Shown: piece after piece, positions 11,504-22,451 of the stretch
How positions within the stretch are numbered: position 1 is the stretch's first letter
Layout of the letters: each line of letters begins with the position of its first letter
Assembly: GCA_021234155.1 (NCBI GenBank)
Contig: JAJEKV010000004.1
Span: 12,674,716-12,738,715 of the forward strand
Source of the DNA: Isoetes taiwanensis
Lineage: Eukaryota; Streptophyta; Lycopodiopsida; Isoetales; Isoetaceae
DNA: 64,000 bases
Direction of reading: 5' to 3'
The notes under the pieces: model-generated
Databases searched by the model: none
The model's input: only the letters and a program-made list of their open reading frames with translations
Told to the model about the DNA's origin: nothing
Made by a program: the position numbers and the translations under genes

Positions 11504-12479
11504 CTATATTTAAAACCTTGGTTATGGCTTCGCCTTGAACCGGCTATGGCTATAGGATCATCAGAATCCATTCTACCATATCCCAAATCAGGCACAAGCC
11601 TGGGCTGCACTCTCAAATTCGACACTGCATCCTGCAGACCTGTGCAAAATCCTCTAAAAGAAGCAAAGGCTAAATACGAAACGCCCTTACCAAAGTAAGA
11701 AATGACATGCAAAATCCGTTCATGAAGGTGCTTCCTCAAATTTTGAGCAGATGTAAATTCGTTTCATCACTTCTAGCGATTAGCCATCATTACTTTCTGT
11801 ATCAAAATTTTTGTGCTTAAATTTCCACAAATCTGATGGGATGCTATTCAAATCCATGGAGGACAAAAAGATAGGGAAATTGATAAGTGGCTTGGCTCAA
11901 TTCGAAATGGATTCTATAAAGCATTTCTTACACAATCGTGTAGATGATTTCAGCTTGCTGCTATCTGGATTTTAACCTTGTTGCTGCCGAACATGTGAAT
12001 GCAGTGGCATCGATCCGGATCCGGCAAGCTGTTCGCTACAAGAACCGGCGACCTTGCAAGAAGCTATGGCATCCCCCCTGCAAGAATCAGCTACTCTAGC
12101 ACTGAATCGGCTACTCCAGCAAGAATCAACTGCGGAAGAAAGAATCGGAGCAAGAATTGGCTGCAGAAGAAAGAATCAGAAGAAAGAATCGTGCTTTTAT
12201 ATCAGGAGAATAAAGATTGACCACAATTGCTCCAAAATTCTTTCCTTCGACTCCAAATCCCAACTGCAACCGAAGAACAAGGCTTGAAACCCAACTTTTA
12301 CACTAAAATCCACCAAAATCTCCATGAAAATCTGTTAAACAGGGGTTTGCACTATTAGTTCTTCACCATTTTTCAAACCTGTAACTGATTCTTGCAATTT
12401 ATTTGTTATTTCCACTAATGATTCGTTGATCTTCTCAGCTATCAGGCCTGCTTGCTCACCATCAGTTCCGAATTTGCGA
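11504..12479. other. Spacer without recognised gene
   Basis: Open frames here are short and show no family motif. A purine-rich patch with AAGAATC/AAGAAAGAATC repeats lies at 12080-12190. Confidence 0.4.
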
Positions 12480-13320
12480 TTAGGGGAGGGTGCCCTTCTT
12501 TCTCCCACTCCCCTTCAATGGCCCACGTTTTGCCCCTTAATAGCCCACATTTTACCGGTGCTTCGATCGGCTCCCAAAATTGAGTTCGGGGCCCGTAGGG
12601 TTCGCCAAAGCCGAACCCGAAAATCGCCAAAGCGAACCTGTGGATTCGTCGGCGAACCCGCCATGTGGACAACATGCGCGCCGCGGCACTATCCACCGGG
12701 TTAACTTAAGCGAACCCGAACCACGATAAGCGAACCGTGCGCGAACCGGGCGGGGATCGTAATTGCGCAATGCGCGGCTGCGAACCCCACGGTTCGCCTT
12801 AGGGGCGAACCCCAGTCAAATCAGCAGGTTGATTCGGCCAGATCGCCGGGAGACGCTGCGCGTAATGTGGCCGGCACGCCCCACCGTTCGCCAGGCGGGT
12901 CCACGAAGTGGTGGCGTGTCCACAGGTGGCGGGTCCACAGTGGTGGCAGTCCACGGCCGTCCGTCGCGGCGTGTGTTTTCAACGAAATGGCCCCAGCCCG
13001 TTCGCTGGGCTAACCCCGAACCGCAAGGTGGGCGGGTGGCGTATCCACTGGCCCGACCCACGGCCGCTGCCGTTTTTTCAACGAGGTGGCCCCTCACGTG
13101 TTCGCTTTGGGCTTAACCCGAGCGCAAGGGGCCGAATCGGGCACGGGGTCACTGACTGAGGGTGGCGGTCACACGGGTTTACGGCAAACGTCACGGGTTT
13201 ACGGTGACTCGGCCCAACATTGAAAGAAGGGTTCGCCCAATCGAACCCGGATCTGAGCCGATATTTTTCTTTGGCCCGCATCTTTGGCCCGTGGAAGGAT
13301 TCGCCTGGGCGAATCCTTTT
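12480..13320 (+). repeat. Palindrome-rich GC repeat, copy 1
   Basis: GC-rich sequence in an AT-rich window, built on GTTCGCC/GGCGAAC. Clear palindromes are GGGTTCGCCCAATCGAACCC (13229-13248) and AAGGATTCGC/GCGAATCCTT (13295-13318). It shares long stretches with the reverse complement of 26911-27545: the TAGCCCACATTTTACC entry segment, AAATCAGCAGGTTGATTCGG, ACGG.AAA.GTCACGGGTTTA, and a terminal CTGAGCCGATATTTTTC. Overlapping open frames on both strands are a base-composition effect. A TATA-like CTATTTATGG follows at about 13333, so it could be the promoter side of the gene at 13807. Confidence 0.8.
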
Positions 13321-13485
13321 GCGAGCCTAAGGGCTATTTATGGGCACCAAGACGTTGTATCCTTCTCATATCGTTTGGGAGGGCGCAGGTGCTTCGATCG
13401 AGTGCAGGTGCTATAGCAGGCGCTGGTGCTAAAGCAGGTGCACTCCATATCTCTCTCATTTTCTTTTGCATCTCTCTTCTTTTTT

Positions 13486-13690
13486 TTACCATAAGTTATT
13501 TTTTACCAAAGGCTATTTTTGCCATAGGCATTTACCATAGGTTATTTTTACCATAGTCCTTTTTTTTACCATAGGCATTTACCATAGGCTATTTTTACCA
13601 TAGGCATTTACCATAGGTTATTTTTTACCATAGGCCCTTTTTTACCATAGGCTATTTTTTTTAACCATAGGGATTTACCATAGGTAAATT
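13486..13690 (+). repeat. ACCATAGG minisatellite
   Basis: About ten imperfect units of TTTTTACCATAGG(C/T)ATTTACCATAGG with variable T-runs. It lies between the GC repeat and the start of the next gene, in what should be a promoter or 5' UTR. Confidence 0.9.
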
Positions 13691-13806
13691 TTAATGGTAT
13701 TTCTTCAATCAAGGCTCCGTTGTTTCTTCTTATAGATTATGTTTTGTGCAGTAGCAGGTTCGTGCTGTGATAGTTTATATTTGTCTTCCAAGTAGAGTGT
13801 CCGAGA

Positions 13807-14631
13807 ATGGCAGAGGTAGACACCGACGACTCAATGAGTCAGATTTCAGATGAAAATGATAGTGATTATGACCTTCATGACAGCGAGGATGACACAATGT
13901 CAGAGGAGGAAACCGGGGATGATACGGACGATGGGTGGAACCCGCCTGGCCTATCCACTTCACAAGTTACTCCTACCCAAGATCCCGAAGAACTTGTTCA
14001 CGAATTGGCCAGTCTCTACCCGGACCCAGTACAATGGCTTCGTGGTGCTCCTCAGGTTGGTGGTTACGCATTCAACGAGTGTGTGTATGGGTTGATGAGG
14101 TTGTGCCTACAGCAACACTATGTTCCCCATCCGTCCGAAATAAGTGCTGTCGATCCCCGCCTACCCCCGGTCCCGCAGAGAAGCGGGAGGGCACCCGTCG
14201 AGAACCATGTTCGGCACCGATGGGCTGCATATTGTCAGGAGCTTGCAGTTGACGATGAGTCCAGTGAATCCAGCGGTTGGTTGTACCGGCGCGTAACCGG
14301 GCCTCACAAGTTAGTCCCTTACGTGGAGTTCTGGAGGCAGCTAGTTGTTAGGGGTCACCTGAGTGGAAGCACCCATCGCTCCCCCACTGCCACTTTTCAA
14401 AAGATTTCAGAGGATTGGGAAGTCGGCCTACGGCGGCATGGCGTCCCGCAAGAATACGTAATGGCGTGCATGGAAGTGTGCACGTGCAGAGGTGGCCGCA
14501 TCATGAAGGACAGTGACTTCAACTACTGTGAAGAGACCACCATGGACAGCCTAGAGCAAAGGGTGATTGAGCTACAAACTACTCATCCCCCACGACCTCG
14601 CGCACGGACGAGGGGCCACGCTGGAAGCTGA
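13807..14631 (+). CDS. Acidic single-exon protein of unknown function
   Basis: One open frame of 274 residues from ATG at 13807. The first 45 residues are Asp/Glu/Ser-rich (DENDSDYDLHDSEDDTMSEE) and probably disordered. The rest is globular-looking, with many Trp, Arg and Cys (WRQLVVRGHL, CMEVCTCRGGRIMKDS), and the tail is Pro/Arg-rich (HPPRPRARTRGHAGS). I do not recognise the family. It converges with the Ulp1-like pseudogene at 14765-17090, about 130 bp away, and both are more GC-rich than the surroundings. They may be the two genes of one DNA transposon, as in elements that carry a C48 protease. That pairing is inference. Confidence 0.6.
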   Translation: MAEVDTDDSMSQISDENDSDYDLHDSEDDTMSEEETGDDTDDGWNPPGLSTSQVTPTQDPEELVHELASLYPDPVQWLRGAPQVGGYAFNECVYGLMRLCLQQHYVPHPSEISAVDPRLPPVPQRSGRAPVENHVRHRWAAYCQELAVDDESSESSGWLYRRVTGPHKLVPYVEFWRQLVVRGHLSGSTHRSPTATFQKISEDWEVGLRRHGVPQEYVMACMEVCTCRGGRIMKDSDFNYCEETTMDSLEQRVIELQTTHPPRPRARTRGHAGS

Positions 14632-14764
14632 TGGACCTTCCATGTGTAATATTACACCCAAGATTTAAGTACTGTACAAGTGACACGTTATAATTTTGGG
14701 GTGGACATTTGAAAGTATATAAACCATTTAAGCAACCTTTCAGTTACAAAAAGCTCAATTACCA

Positions 14765-17090
14765 CTAACAGTGACCACTAAGTCTTTGTCGGTACCAGTA
14801 CACCCTACAATAAAGCAGCCCGACTATTACAGGCCACTCATTCCTAAACTGTCGCACATCTTGCGCCGTGTACCAGGCCCTGCTAATTGGCACAATTGCG
14901 TCCGCCTCGCCTCGCCACACGACGTGTCGCCGCGAGCCGCCGCATGATGAAGCCAATATGCATGCCGCAGTGTTGTTATCGACCAGAAGGGCACAACGCC
15001 GGCCACATGTAAGCTCCCCCCTCCCCCTTCCCCACCGGATGTACCCCTGGTGCCCCCAATCGCCAAAGAGCCAAGCCATCGCTACTGCACAAAGACACTG
15101 CAGGTGAGATCACGACAATGGAGCACATACGCGCAAGAGGTAAGCACAAGAAACACTCACGAGCGAAGAGCGGGGAGGTTGAGGCGAACTCCCGAGACTC
15201 CTGGGCGTGTAGGCAGGTTGTCGAAGTACCACCAGCCCACATGATCGTCGTCTCCAAGGCCCAGGTGGCCGCGCAGGTCCGCGTCTCGTATGAGGGTAAG
15301 GAGCATCCAATGGCCACTGCACGGCAAAGATGTAATATTTTTAACAATGCTATGTGCACGTTTAAGCAGATTGAAACTAAAGCAAAGAACTGCGTACTTA
15401 CTTTGTGACGATGGGCCATAGGACCAGACGGAGTGTACCCCAATCAGGATGCTCAGCAGGAAGAAAGTGGGAGACGCACTCCTCAGGAGACACGTTGTGT
15501 GTCTCCGACTGGACGTAGTCGTGGTAGACACGAGGGTCCACCATTAACAACTCGCGACGCTCCGCTTCGGGTAGCATGTGTCGCAAGGCACTACATACAT
15601 GGAACTCCAGTGGTTAGATGTCGACAGCAATACATACAAACTAAAACGGACACGTACCTCATCAGCACTCGAATGTGTCCCTCCTCCCATTGTCCATCGG
15701 GTGTGCAAGCCTCGATGAGGTCAAGAGTGAGTTGTACGCCGCATGCTGGCCCGGCGCCCTCCTGCAGCACCCAGGTGGCCACGCTATCCGACGCCCTGCT
15801 CGCGACCGCGGCGAGATGCTCGGTGATCTGCTGGCCGTAGAAGTGGGTGAACACCCTAACCTCCTCCCAGAAGAGGGACTGAAGCTGCAACCTGGCCGGG
15901 ATCTGCAAGTGCTCGGGGAACTGTGCCGACCTTCTGTGGGGCTGGGACCAACCTCGAATGGGTACACACACCAGGTAGCTCCAGATGGTGTGCCTGTCAA
16001 ACTCTCCAAGGTGGTACATGAAGAAACCGCGTGCTCAGTCTGTCATCCATGCCTCAGTTCCCTCGACATTGCGGTCGGGCAGAAATGGCGAGGTCAAAGT
16101 GTGTGCCATACCCATGCCTGCCATTGCGGTCCTCACTATGTCGTCGAAGACCTGGCGGCCCCTAGGCGGGTCAGCACTGTCACCGCGCAAGCGCCCTATG
16201 GAAGGAGGGGTGGCCATGTAGAGATCAGCCGGCAACGGACGTGTCCCATGAGAGGAGCCTGCGTCTGACCTATAGCCCCTACCTCTGACTGGAACTCGTC
16301 CATGTCGGCATGCAATTCACTCTCCTCTCGGGCGAATGAGGGATCAGTAGGAGTGTGGACGCTGCCAGCTACCGAAACTGGTGGCGAAGATGGACCCGCT
16401 TCGTAACCTGGCTAAGACTCCCGTATCCTGAGGAGCTCAGCTAGCAGCTCCTGCTCTGTGGGTAAATGACCACCCATCCTCTGTGCAATGGCCCAGTCAT
16501 TGAGAAGGGCATGTGCGGTCCAGTCTTCCTCCCAGATGCCATTGTGGCACCAGCTCTGGCTCTAATGCAACCTTCATAAAAGGGCTGCATCCTCTCGCGC
16601 TCCCGCCTGTGCTGTGTGCTGGCCTCGTGGAACATGGCGTCCGGGCCCTCAGGAAAGGCATCCAAGGCGGCCTCTGGGGTTAGGACATGCTGTAGGCGCA
16701 TTGTTGTTGCGCCTTGCCTCCTCGCTTCTTCTCGTGGTTCGGCAATGCGGCCCTCCAACATACGTAGCGGCTTTGGCGGGATCTTCGTCGCCGAAGCCGC
16801 CCTCTCGCCTCGGACACCACTCTATCTGCAATTCGTGGCGTCGCGGACCGTGGCCCGAAATGTCTGTCGGTGGGCCACCATAGATCTGGGTGGTGGCTCT
16901 GGTGGTGGCCCCATGCTCCGTGCCGGAAATCCAGGGTCACGACGTATCCTGTCGACATAGTGAGTGCACCCAGGTGCTGTGCAAATCCACCGCTGCGCAA
17001 TGGTAGGGGCCCGACCGCTCTCAACCGACGTGACCCTGCAGACGAGGCACCAAATGCCATGGTATTCCCTGCCACAAAACAAATACGGTT
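14765..17090 (-). pseudogene. Multi-exon gene with Ulp1/C48 protease-like region, decayed
   Basis: Minus-strand pieces read as a spliced gene. The 5' part (17082-16830) has a C-x2-C and ICTAPGCTHYV, possibly zinc-binding, followed by Pro-rich sequence. A middle part (16760-16280) is interrupted by a TAG near 16405 and frame changes. Block 16019-15680 (FWEEVRVFTHFYGQQITEHL) leads into exon 15590-15402 ending LRLVLWPIVT and exon 15316-15161. Splicing those two gives NGHWMLLTLI and then WWYFDNLPT. This His-Trp then Phe-Asp-Asn order is what C48 (Ulp1/SENP-like) peptidases use for the catalytic His and Asp. A Cys in NNTAACILA (about 14970) could be the nucleophile. C48 domains ride in several plant DNA transposons. 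The protease call is moderate, and the Cys assignment is weak because frames are unclear there. Confidence 0.45.
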
Positions 17091-17099
17091 AACAAGCAC

Positions 17100-17910
17100 A
17101 CAAAACAGACCTAGCGAGTTAAGACAATGTCAGTTGGGGTACCATTCTACAATGCTACCGATGCGTCCGGGAAGACCGGCGCCGCTCTGCAGGCCAACTG
17201 GTGGAACTGCATCTGAATAAGACATGGTTGCCGATGGTCTCGAATAGATATCTGAGGTACAGGTGAACATGAACACAAGCCTGAATACAAACCTATAGAT
17301 GCATTGGGGTCTTGAAAAAAACAAATAGAACAAATAGCATTTATATCCAAATCCAAATTAATATGCTTTATTACTTCCATACTAGTTGTCATGTCAACCT
17401 CTCTTTCATAGGAGGAATTTTTTTTTAGGTTTTTTCAAATCATGTTTTTGGGGTTTTTATGGAATATTCTATAATATTCCTTGCATGCATTGGATAAACT
17501 GAATTGGTAATTGGGATTCAAAAACGAACCAACTTCAAAAATATACTTTGTATGCATAAAAGACAAACATCAAAACAGATATACATATAAGGACTTGAAG
17601 TAGATATGACAAGAAAATATGACTTGAAGTAGATATAAGGACTTGAAGTAGAAAGATTGTTATACTTTAATGTCAACAAAATTACTCGAGAAAACATAAT
17701 GTAGGTCATGTATTCTCAAGTGCCTTATCGTCTACGTAAAGACATCGCCGTCTTCTTTTTTGTTGCTTTTCAATACTTGGTAGTAAAGACATAAAAGATG
17801 CATTTTGCTCAGCATATACTGGCAGGAAACTGCAACACAGGACAAACACACTACATCAGTATACGACATGAGAATAATTAAGACAAAAGGTAGAAGTTGT
17901 GGCTCACTAA
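17100..17910. repeat. AT-rich spacer with GACTTGAAGTAGATAT repeats
   Basis: A degenerate short tandem repeat at about 17591-17655 has several units of (AAG)GACTTGAAGTAGATAT. The rest shows no gene. Confidence 0.6.
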
Positions 17911-20900
17911 CTAATCAGCTGGCTCTTCAAGCACATCCACTTCAATATCAAAGATCTTCATCCAAATCCGTGAGGTCAAGAGAACTTCTTTCACCGAAGG
18001 TTTCTTGAACATGGACATGCGATGTGTTTTGATCACATCACAAATGTCAACGCCAATATCCAAAGCAAAACAATGCACCTCTAAGTGCACATGCCTCAAC
18101 CATAGATCCTGTGCCTGTTAGAAGATCAACAACATAGTCACCAGGTTCACATAAGAGCTGAAGCAAGAATTCATTGAAGTGAGTGCTCTTCTCCAAGTTA
18201 TGCCGCATGGACTCATGAGTAGCAGCTTTGAATCGCCACTTGACCCTAAGTAATGCCTCAACAATTCGTGAGTTGTGATTCAACTCGTGGTTATTAAACA
18301 CGCCATCCGATTTGAATGATGGATTTGTTCCAACTCGCTTGTATAGGCATACTTTCAAGGCCATCCTAGAAATAGTACCATACTTATCTTTGTGGAAACT
18401 GAATGGTGCATCTCCTATCATGATGTAGGTTCTTCCTATTTCAAGGTTCTTTTTTCTGGCGGCTATGTCAATTGCTTTATGAAACTCGAAGCTCCCAATG
18501 CACACCAACCATCCACTATCGTCCAAGCAAAGCTCACCCAAAGTGAAGCATCCATCTATCAAATGTGAATCAAGTTTGTTCCAGTGGGGTGTTTCATTCA
18601 TGTCTTTTTTTAGGTTCATTGGTGGGAAGATCAATGAGAACCATGTTTGCACCCCAATCTCTCACTTTCCCATTCCCCGCTATACATCGATTTTTTCTTA
18701 ACTTCTTTTCCCAAGTTTCTCATAGACGTGAAAACCTCATGTCCGCCTCGCGGAGATGGCTCGTGAAACCTTACAAACATCAGCCTCAATGACACGAAAT
18801 TCACTATTAGATTCTCTTGAATTAGTGCAATACCGCCTTTGGCATGCGGGTGGCGTGTGGTAATCTTCCAAAGTGTCTTCTTCTTTTTATCGAAACTTCA
18901 ACAACTTTTAAATCTGACACCTTGGCTTTCCTTTCTTACTTTTTTTCTCCTATCAAAGATCACCAAGTTCATCAACTTCATCTACCTTCCTTTTCTGGAC
19001 CCCTCTAATTTTATTATAATCCTCCTCCTCTTCTTCAGGATAAGAGCCAATGGGGAAGTCCAACCACCAAGGACAATTCTCCCTTTCCCATTTATGCATG
19101 CCACCAACTCGATCAAGATTTCCCTTTGACTATAAATACAATCCACACGCTTTTGAGACACCCAAATATGTATCTGGGGATGCAAGGATTCCATGCACTT
19201 AATATGTACCAAGTATTTGAAATACCTGTAAGCTACGCGCATGCCCGTCCTTTGAATTTCAAATGCTTCAGAAACGCCCACTGAAGAAGACATGTGTTTC
19301 TCCCAATGTTTAAACATTTGAACCCGATTCTTAGCTTTGAACGCTTCAACCATGTCTCAACATCACAATCACGAGGTATTAGCAATCAGAATTATGTTGC
19401 TCAATGGCCCCATTCACCAACTCACAGGTTCTAAACAAGAGATGCTCTAACCATGTTTCTTTTTTGATCCAAGTACTGAAACTCTTGTCACTGGTAGGGA
19501 TTTTTTGGTAAGTACCAAACTGAGAAGTGCTGGTCATAGTCTTTATCCAATTGTCTCTGACATTGTTCTGCACTTTAGACCTGACCATGAACAAAAGCTT
19601 CTCAAGGGTCACATTGACTCCCTTGGATTCCAAATCCTTGGTTGTAACATGGCGTGCAAACCGACATTCCCCAAACTAGGATTCACAATGGCTAAGTACT
19701 TCTGCATTTTTTTCGGCCCATTTTCTCAAGTGACTTTTTTTTCTCGCATTGGCCTTCAATACCTCAACATCTGAGATGTTATCATGGTTAGACTTAATGT
19801 AATCTTCAATGTCCTTATTCATTGAAGCCTTCATCCATGCAATTTAAAACAAACAAATAAGTATTGAATTCAACATTACATTGGAAAGATAATAGCGCAA
19901 ATTAATGTCAAACTTACATTGTATAAAAATCTTAGTGTAGGCCAACCGTGAGAGGGTACCACCAAGGCTCATTTGAACCAATCATTTCCCTTTGTTCTTT
20001 GTGCCTTCAACTCTACAGAGAGATAGATCTTTCATGTATTTATCGGGTTTAGCAAGAGCAACCCTATGCACTATCATAAGAGTATCTTGAAGACTTGTTC
20101 GCACAACCCCAATCTCGCTTAATCTAGTTTGCAATGGTGAAAGTGAGTTGTAATAACATGCAACAACATGATAAATTTATGAAAAAAAGATCACTTACAA
20201 GTTTATTCTGCTCATTGCAAAGAATCAAAGTTGTCTCATTTGGCTCATCAATGACAATAAAATCAGCACGTAACGTAAATATGCTTCGACTTGATGTGTT
20301 TGTATGTGGCCTTGATTTCATTCATCCAAGCTTCGCTCGATGATTTCCGGCCCCAACAGAGGAACATAATGCCTTGTAGATCCGACCAACTGATTGTTCA
20401 ATAGGGACTCTTCAAATGCCTTATTTACTTCTTGCCGCAAGGGTCCCAACCATCGATGTCCCTCATCCAGAACCGAATTACATCTCCCTTTGTCGCTGCC
20501 ATGGACAAAATAAAATTTCCCTTCGATTTTACATATCCATCCCGTCTCGAAAAGTTTCTCTCAACACTTGTGCACGGAACCAACTTTGCTAACTTCTTCA
20601 TTTATTTTATACGACATAATGGTATCAATGGTGGCTCGCCCCTTTTAATGCCAAACCATCTAATGTCTCCGATATAACCTCAACAAGAATTCAGCCGAAA
20701 AGATCACCTAGATCATCTTCATTCGAATCTGACCGACTTCTTTCCCTTCTTCTTATTAACACTATTTGGGGTTGCCTCTCCTTTTTCATCATCACTAATT
20801 TCTCTCCTTCTTCATGAACATTTTCTCGAATCGCCACCCAATTCCATTTCACTACTTGCTATTCTTTCCCGACACATTACCTTCATTGTTAGTCAACTCG

Positions 20901-21028
20901 CTACAAGAACTACTTCCCCACTAACATCAGGTTGTCATTGCCAATTTCCGCCCTCTAGGTTTTCTTTTTGGAGTTACCAATCTAGTAGGTCGCAAATCGG
21001 GATGATCGCTTCTCGCTTCTACCACCAT
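17911..21028 (-). pseudogene. AT-hook plus N4/N6-type DNA methyltransferase pseudogene
   Basis: Starting from ATG at 21028, the N-terminus reads into TPKRKPRGRKLA, an AT-hook-like DNA-binding motif. An acidic/basic linker follows (ISDDEKGEA, then NKKKGKKS, about 20790). Downstream pieces carry FIVIDEPNET (20260-20230), in the place of the DPPY-type motif IV. The C-terminal block (18652-17911) carries EKSTHFNEFLLQLL, then PGDYVVDLLTGTGSMVEA and CFALDIGVDIC. That is the 'target recognition then motif I' order of beta-class N4-cytosine/N6-adenine methyltransferases. Stops (about 19667 and 20927) and a frameshift near 18070 inside the AdoMet region show decay. A chromatin-targeted DNA methyltransferase ancestor is my inference; liverworts are known to have N4-cytosine methyltransferases. 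Confidence 0.6.
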
Positions 21029-21059
21029 ACCATAAGTGTAACTCACTAAGACACAATAG

Positions 21060-22440
21060 CAAACATATCGGGGACACTATAAAATTATGAAAAACTTTAA
21101 CACTATAAGCATCGCTTGATTATATGCGTAAGCTCATAAGATGTGGCAAAAAGTTTAACATAATTTTTGCAAAGATGAATGGGGCGGCGCCTTCCCAAAG
21201 ATCAAACGTAGCCAGCAAGACATTTTATAGACAGAATTTTATAGCATTCCGGTTGAATTTGGAGCTTCTACAAAGCAAGAACTAGAAGTACCGATCAACA
21301 AAGCATCTACTACAAGTATTGTTCGTAGCAAAAGGTTTTATTTGCCATTGTAGAACAATGGCAAAGCTCATAAGCTATCAAAGATAGCAAACTAATACAT
21401 GGTGTAATGCTTCAACAAAGACTTGAAGGGAACTTGAACAAAGTGAAGAGGAGCTTTGTTCAATCACATACTTGAAGGGGACGGCGCCGCCCCTTAGCAA
21501 AGATCAACAAATGATGGATTATCGAATTTACTAAGAGGATCAACATCGACTTCAAGGGAATTTGAACAAATTTTTAAACCTAAACTATGCAAAAGAACAA
21601 AGCTTCAACTTGAGCGAACTACAAGTATTGTTCGAGAACAAAGCTTCAACTTGAGAGAAGCTTTTGAGAACAAAGACTCCCGCCATTATAGAACAACGGC
21701 AAAGTAAGCTAATGGATTTGGCAAAGGTTTAACATAATTTTTAAACCTATACTTTGCAAAACAACAAGCCATTTCAAATAAGCAGCTTTCAAGGGGACGG
21801 CCCCCCATTGTAGCATCGTAAAGCTTGCAGGAACTAAGAATGAACAAGCAAATACTTACATCTTCTCGCCCGACCGAAGGCCGATTCTCGCATTCTACCT
21901 AAGCTTGCCAATTTTTTTTTGAAGCTAGCAGAGGAGAGGAGAGGTTTCTAGAAAATACAAGATTTCAAACGCAGCGGACTTCAAACGCACAATTCAATTT
22001 CATTACTTAAGACTATTTCTTCATTCTAAAACGCACATTTCAATTTAATTTCTAAGACTAGTTCTTCATTCTAAAACTAATACATAGAATTTTAAATTGA
22101 ATATGGTTTAAAGGGTTTACCTCGCACAAGCAAGCGGTCTCCTAAGCATTCGCTTAGCATTCGTGACATTTTGCAGCCAAATCCTTACTAGTTAAAAAGT
22201 AGCCGCTTTCAAATTAGTTTTCTAATAGCCGCTTGTATTTAATTTTTGATTGCACGCTAATTAGACTTGGCGCTTGTTATGATGACCATTTCAATTAAAA
22301 AGAATATAATTTAATGCAAAAGATATTAAAAAATAAGTTGGCGGGTAACTAATATTTCCGCTTATTGCGGCTTTCATGGAGTGAAATGTTTGTAATTCAA
22401 AATAAAAGACTTAATGTCCAACAAATAGTGTGCGCTCACT
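21060..22440. repeat. Short interspersed motif region
   Basis: Several motifs recur in shuffled order. GAACAAAGCTTCAACTTGAG occurs near 21598 and 21639. TACAAGTATTGTTCG occurs near 21312 and 21621. Palindromic GGCGGCGCC/GACGGCGCCGCCCC blocks lie near 21182 and 21480, and TAGAACAA.GGCAAAG occurs near 21350 and 21698. It lies upstream of the methyltransferase pseudogene and may be a transposon terminal or 5' region. No gene was seen. Confidence 0.5.
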
Positions 22441-22451
22441 AACTCACCGAA

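Noticed and set aside
12550-13280. Long open frames on both strands of the GC repeat
   Set aside because: They overlap in all frames, hold only Arg/Pro/Gly-rich sequence, and follow from GC richness and GAACCC/GGGTTC words.
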